Assembly: GCA_963736425.1 (NCBI GenBank) | Contig: CAVTOX010000009.1 | Location: forward strand, 124,001-188,000 | Direction of reading: 5' to 3' | DNA: 64,000 nucleotides | Origin: Prado023 sp963736425 | GTDB lineage: Bacteria > Actinomycetota > Actinomycetes > S36-B12 > CAIYMF01 | Shown here: piece by piece, positions 63,698 through 64,000 of the stretch | How positions within the stretch are numbered: the stretch's first letter is position 1 | How the letters are laid out: every line of letters begins with the position of its first letter | The notes under the pieces: generated by a model | Seen by the model: the letters and a program-made list of their open reading frames with translations, nothing else | What the model was told of the DNA's origin: nothing | Database searches by the model: none | Translations under genes and position numbers: made by a program

Positions 63698-64000
63698 TCA
63701 CAGGTCGCCCGGGCGCAGGACGAAGCTGATCCCGTGGGCGATTCCGTTGCTCGCCTGGATGTTCAGCTGGCTGCGCACCAGGAACGGGTTGACATCGTTG
63801 GTGTCCTGATCGGCGAGGATGGCGGTGCCGAGCCGAGGAAGCGGATAGACCTTGATCTCACCGCCCTGCAGGGTCTTGAGGGCTGTTCCCTTCGGCACGC
63901 TGAGAGCGGTCTTGGAATCGATCTGGCTGGGGACAGCGTGGTACAGGATCACGGTTGCCAGAGTCTCCTTGCCCAAACCGGCAACCTTGCCAAGGATCGA
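63698..64000 (-). CDS. Fasciclin-domain protein, N-terminal part beyond window
   Basis: C-terminal end of a fasciclin (FAS1/beta-Ig-h3) domain protein, probably secreted and adhesive. The visible 100 residues include the YH motif in TVILYHAVPSQI, LKTLQGGEIKVYPL and the H2-type end NIQASNGIAHGISFVLRPGDL. The frame stays open to the window edge and reads SILGKVAGLG before the first internal ATG at 63976, so the gene is cut by the boundary; signal peptide and start are not visible. Confidence 0.9.
   Translation of the reverse strand, partial: SILGKVAGLGKETLATVILYHAVPSQIDSKTALSVPKGTALKTLQGGEIKVYPLPRLGTAILADQDTNDVNPFLVRSQLNIQASNGIAHGISFVLRPGDL

Overview
The window is a gene-dense, high-GC chromosomal segment of an actinobacterium (Actinomycetota, class Actinomycetes). 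The evidence is the set of lineage-typical genes: sepH, mycoredoxin, SufR-type regulator, DUF3000/3093/3159/3710/4193/4235/5998 proteins, and the coproporphyrin-dependent heme pathway with an actinobacterial ChdC. Gene order also follows known actinobacterial blocks: the suf operon, and the run hemE-hemY-hemQ-msrB, DUF3000, RNase D-like, dxs, TrmA-like, APC permease, two TrkA proteins, dut, suhB-like known from Mycobacterium. I cannot assign a genus. There are no rRNA or tRNA genes, CRISPR arrays, or recognisable transposases.

Layout. 0-7 kb: ctaB, a CutRS-like two-component system divergent from a repeat-rich membrane-anchored protein, ctaA, and a two-gene ABC exporter. 6.8-13.3 kb: the Fe-S operon sufR-sufB-sufD-Rieske ferredoxin-sufC-sufS-sufU-sufT, almost entirely joined by start/stop overlaps, with a SufR-type operator on the first start codon. 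13.4-19.3 kb: MerR regulator, ABC-F ATPase, small HTH protein, crotonase, ABC exporter, ArfB. 19.3-31.1 kb: SDR, a frame-broken sucrase/ferredoxin-like gene, a topoisomerase IV A subunit with a late frameshift, a GNAT/acyl-CoA-synthetase fusion, a phosphodiesterase-like protein, sepH, coproporphyrin ferrochelatase and an inositol monophosphatase-like protein. 31.2-43.5 kb: gamma-carbonic anhydrase-like protein, conserved actinobacterial proteins, dut, potassium-uptake regulators with an APC permease, RNA methyltransferase and aconitase. 43.6-53.8 kb: SOUL protein, dxs, GGDEF-EAL protein, RNase D-like protein, LuxR regulator, DUF3000, EamA transporter, mycoredoxin, patatin. 53.9-57.1 kb: the least ordinary locus, a two-gene operon with a cyanobacterial-type acyl-ACP reductase carrying a 318-residue N-terminal extension, plus an extended SDR. 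57.3-60.7 kb: hemE-cgoX-chdC. 60.7-64 kb: a 565-bp gene-free spacer bounded by a duplicated chdC tail, msrB, a large two-tier hairpin, a stand-alone LigD-type polymerase, a DUF2892 protein and the start of a fasciclin-domain protein.

How it fits together: hemE, cgoX, chdC and cpfC make heme b by the coproporphyrin route, ctaB and ctaA convert it to heme A, and suf supplies Fe-S clusters to several clients visible here (Rieske protein, aconitase, ferrochelatase, SufR, sucrase/ferredoxin-like protein). At least fourteen genes have a TANNNT hexamer six to eight bases before the start codon, the signature of leaderless transcription, which I used to choose several starts. Four genes contain six single-base frame changes in total, two of them in compensating pairs; these look more like base-calling or assembly errors than decay.
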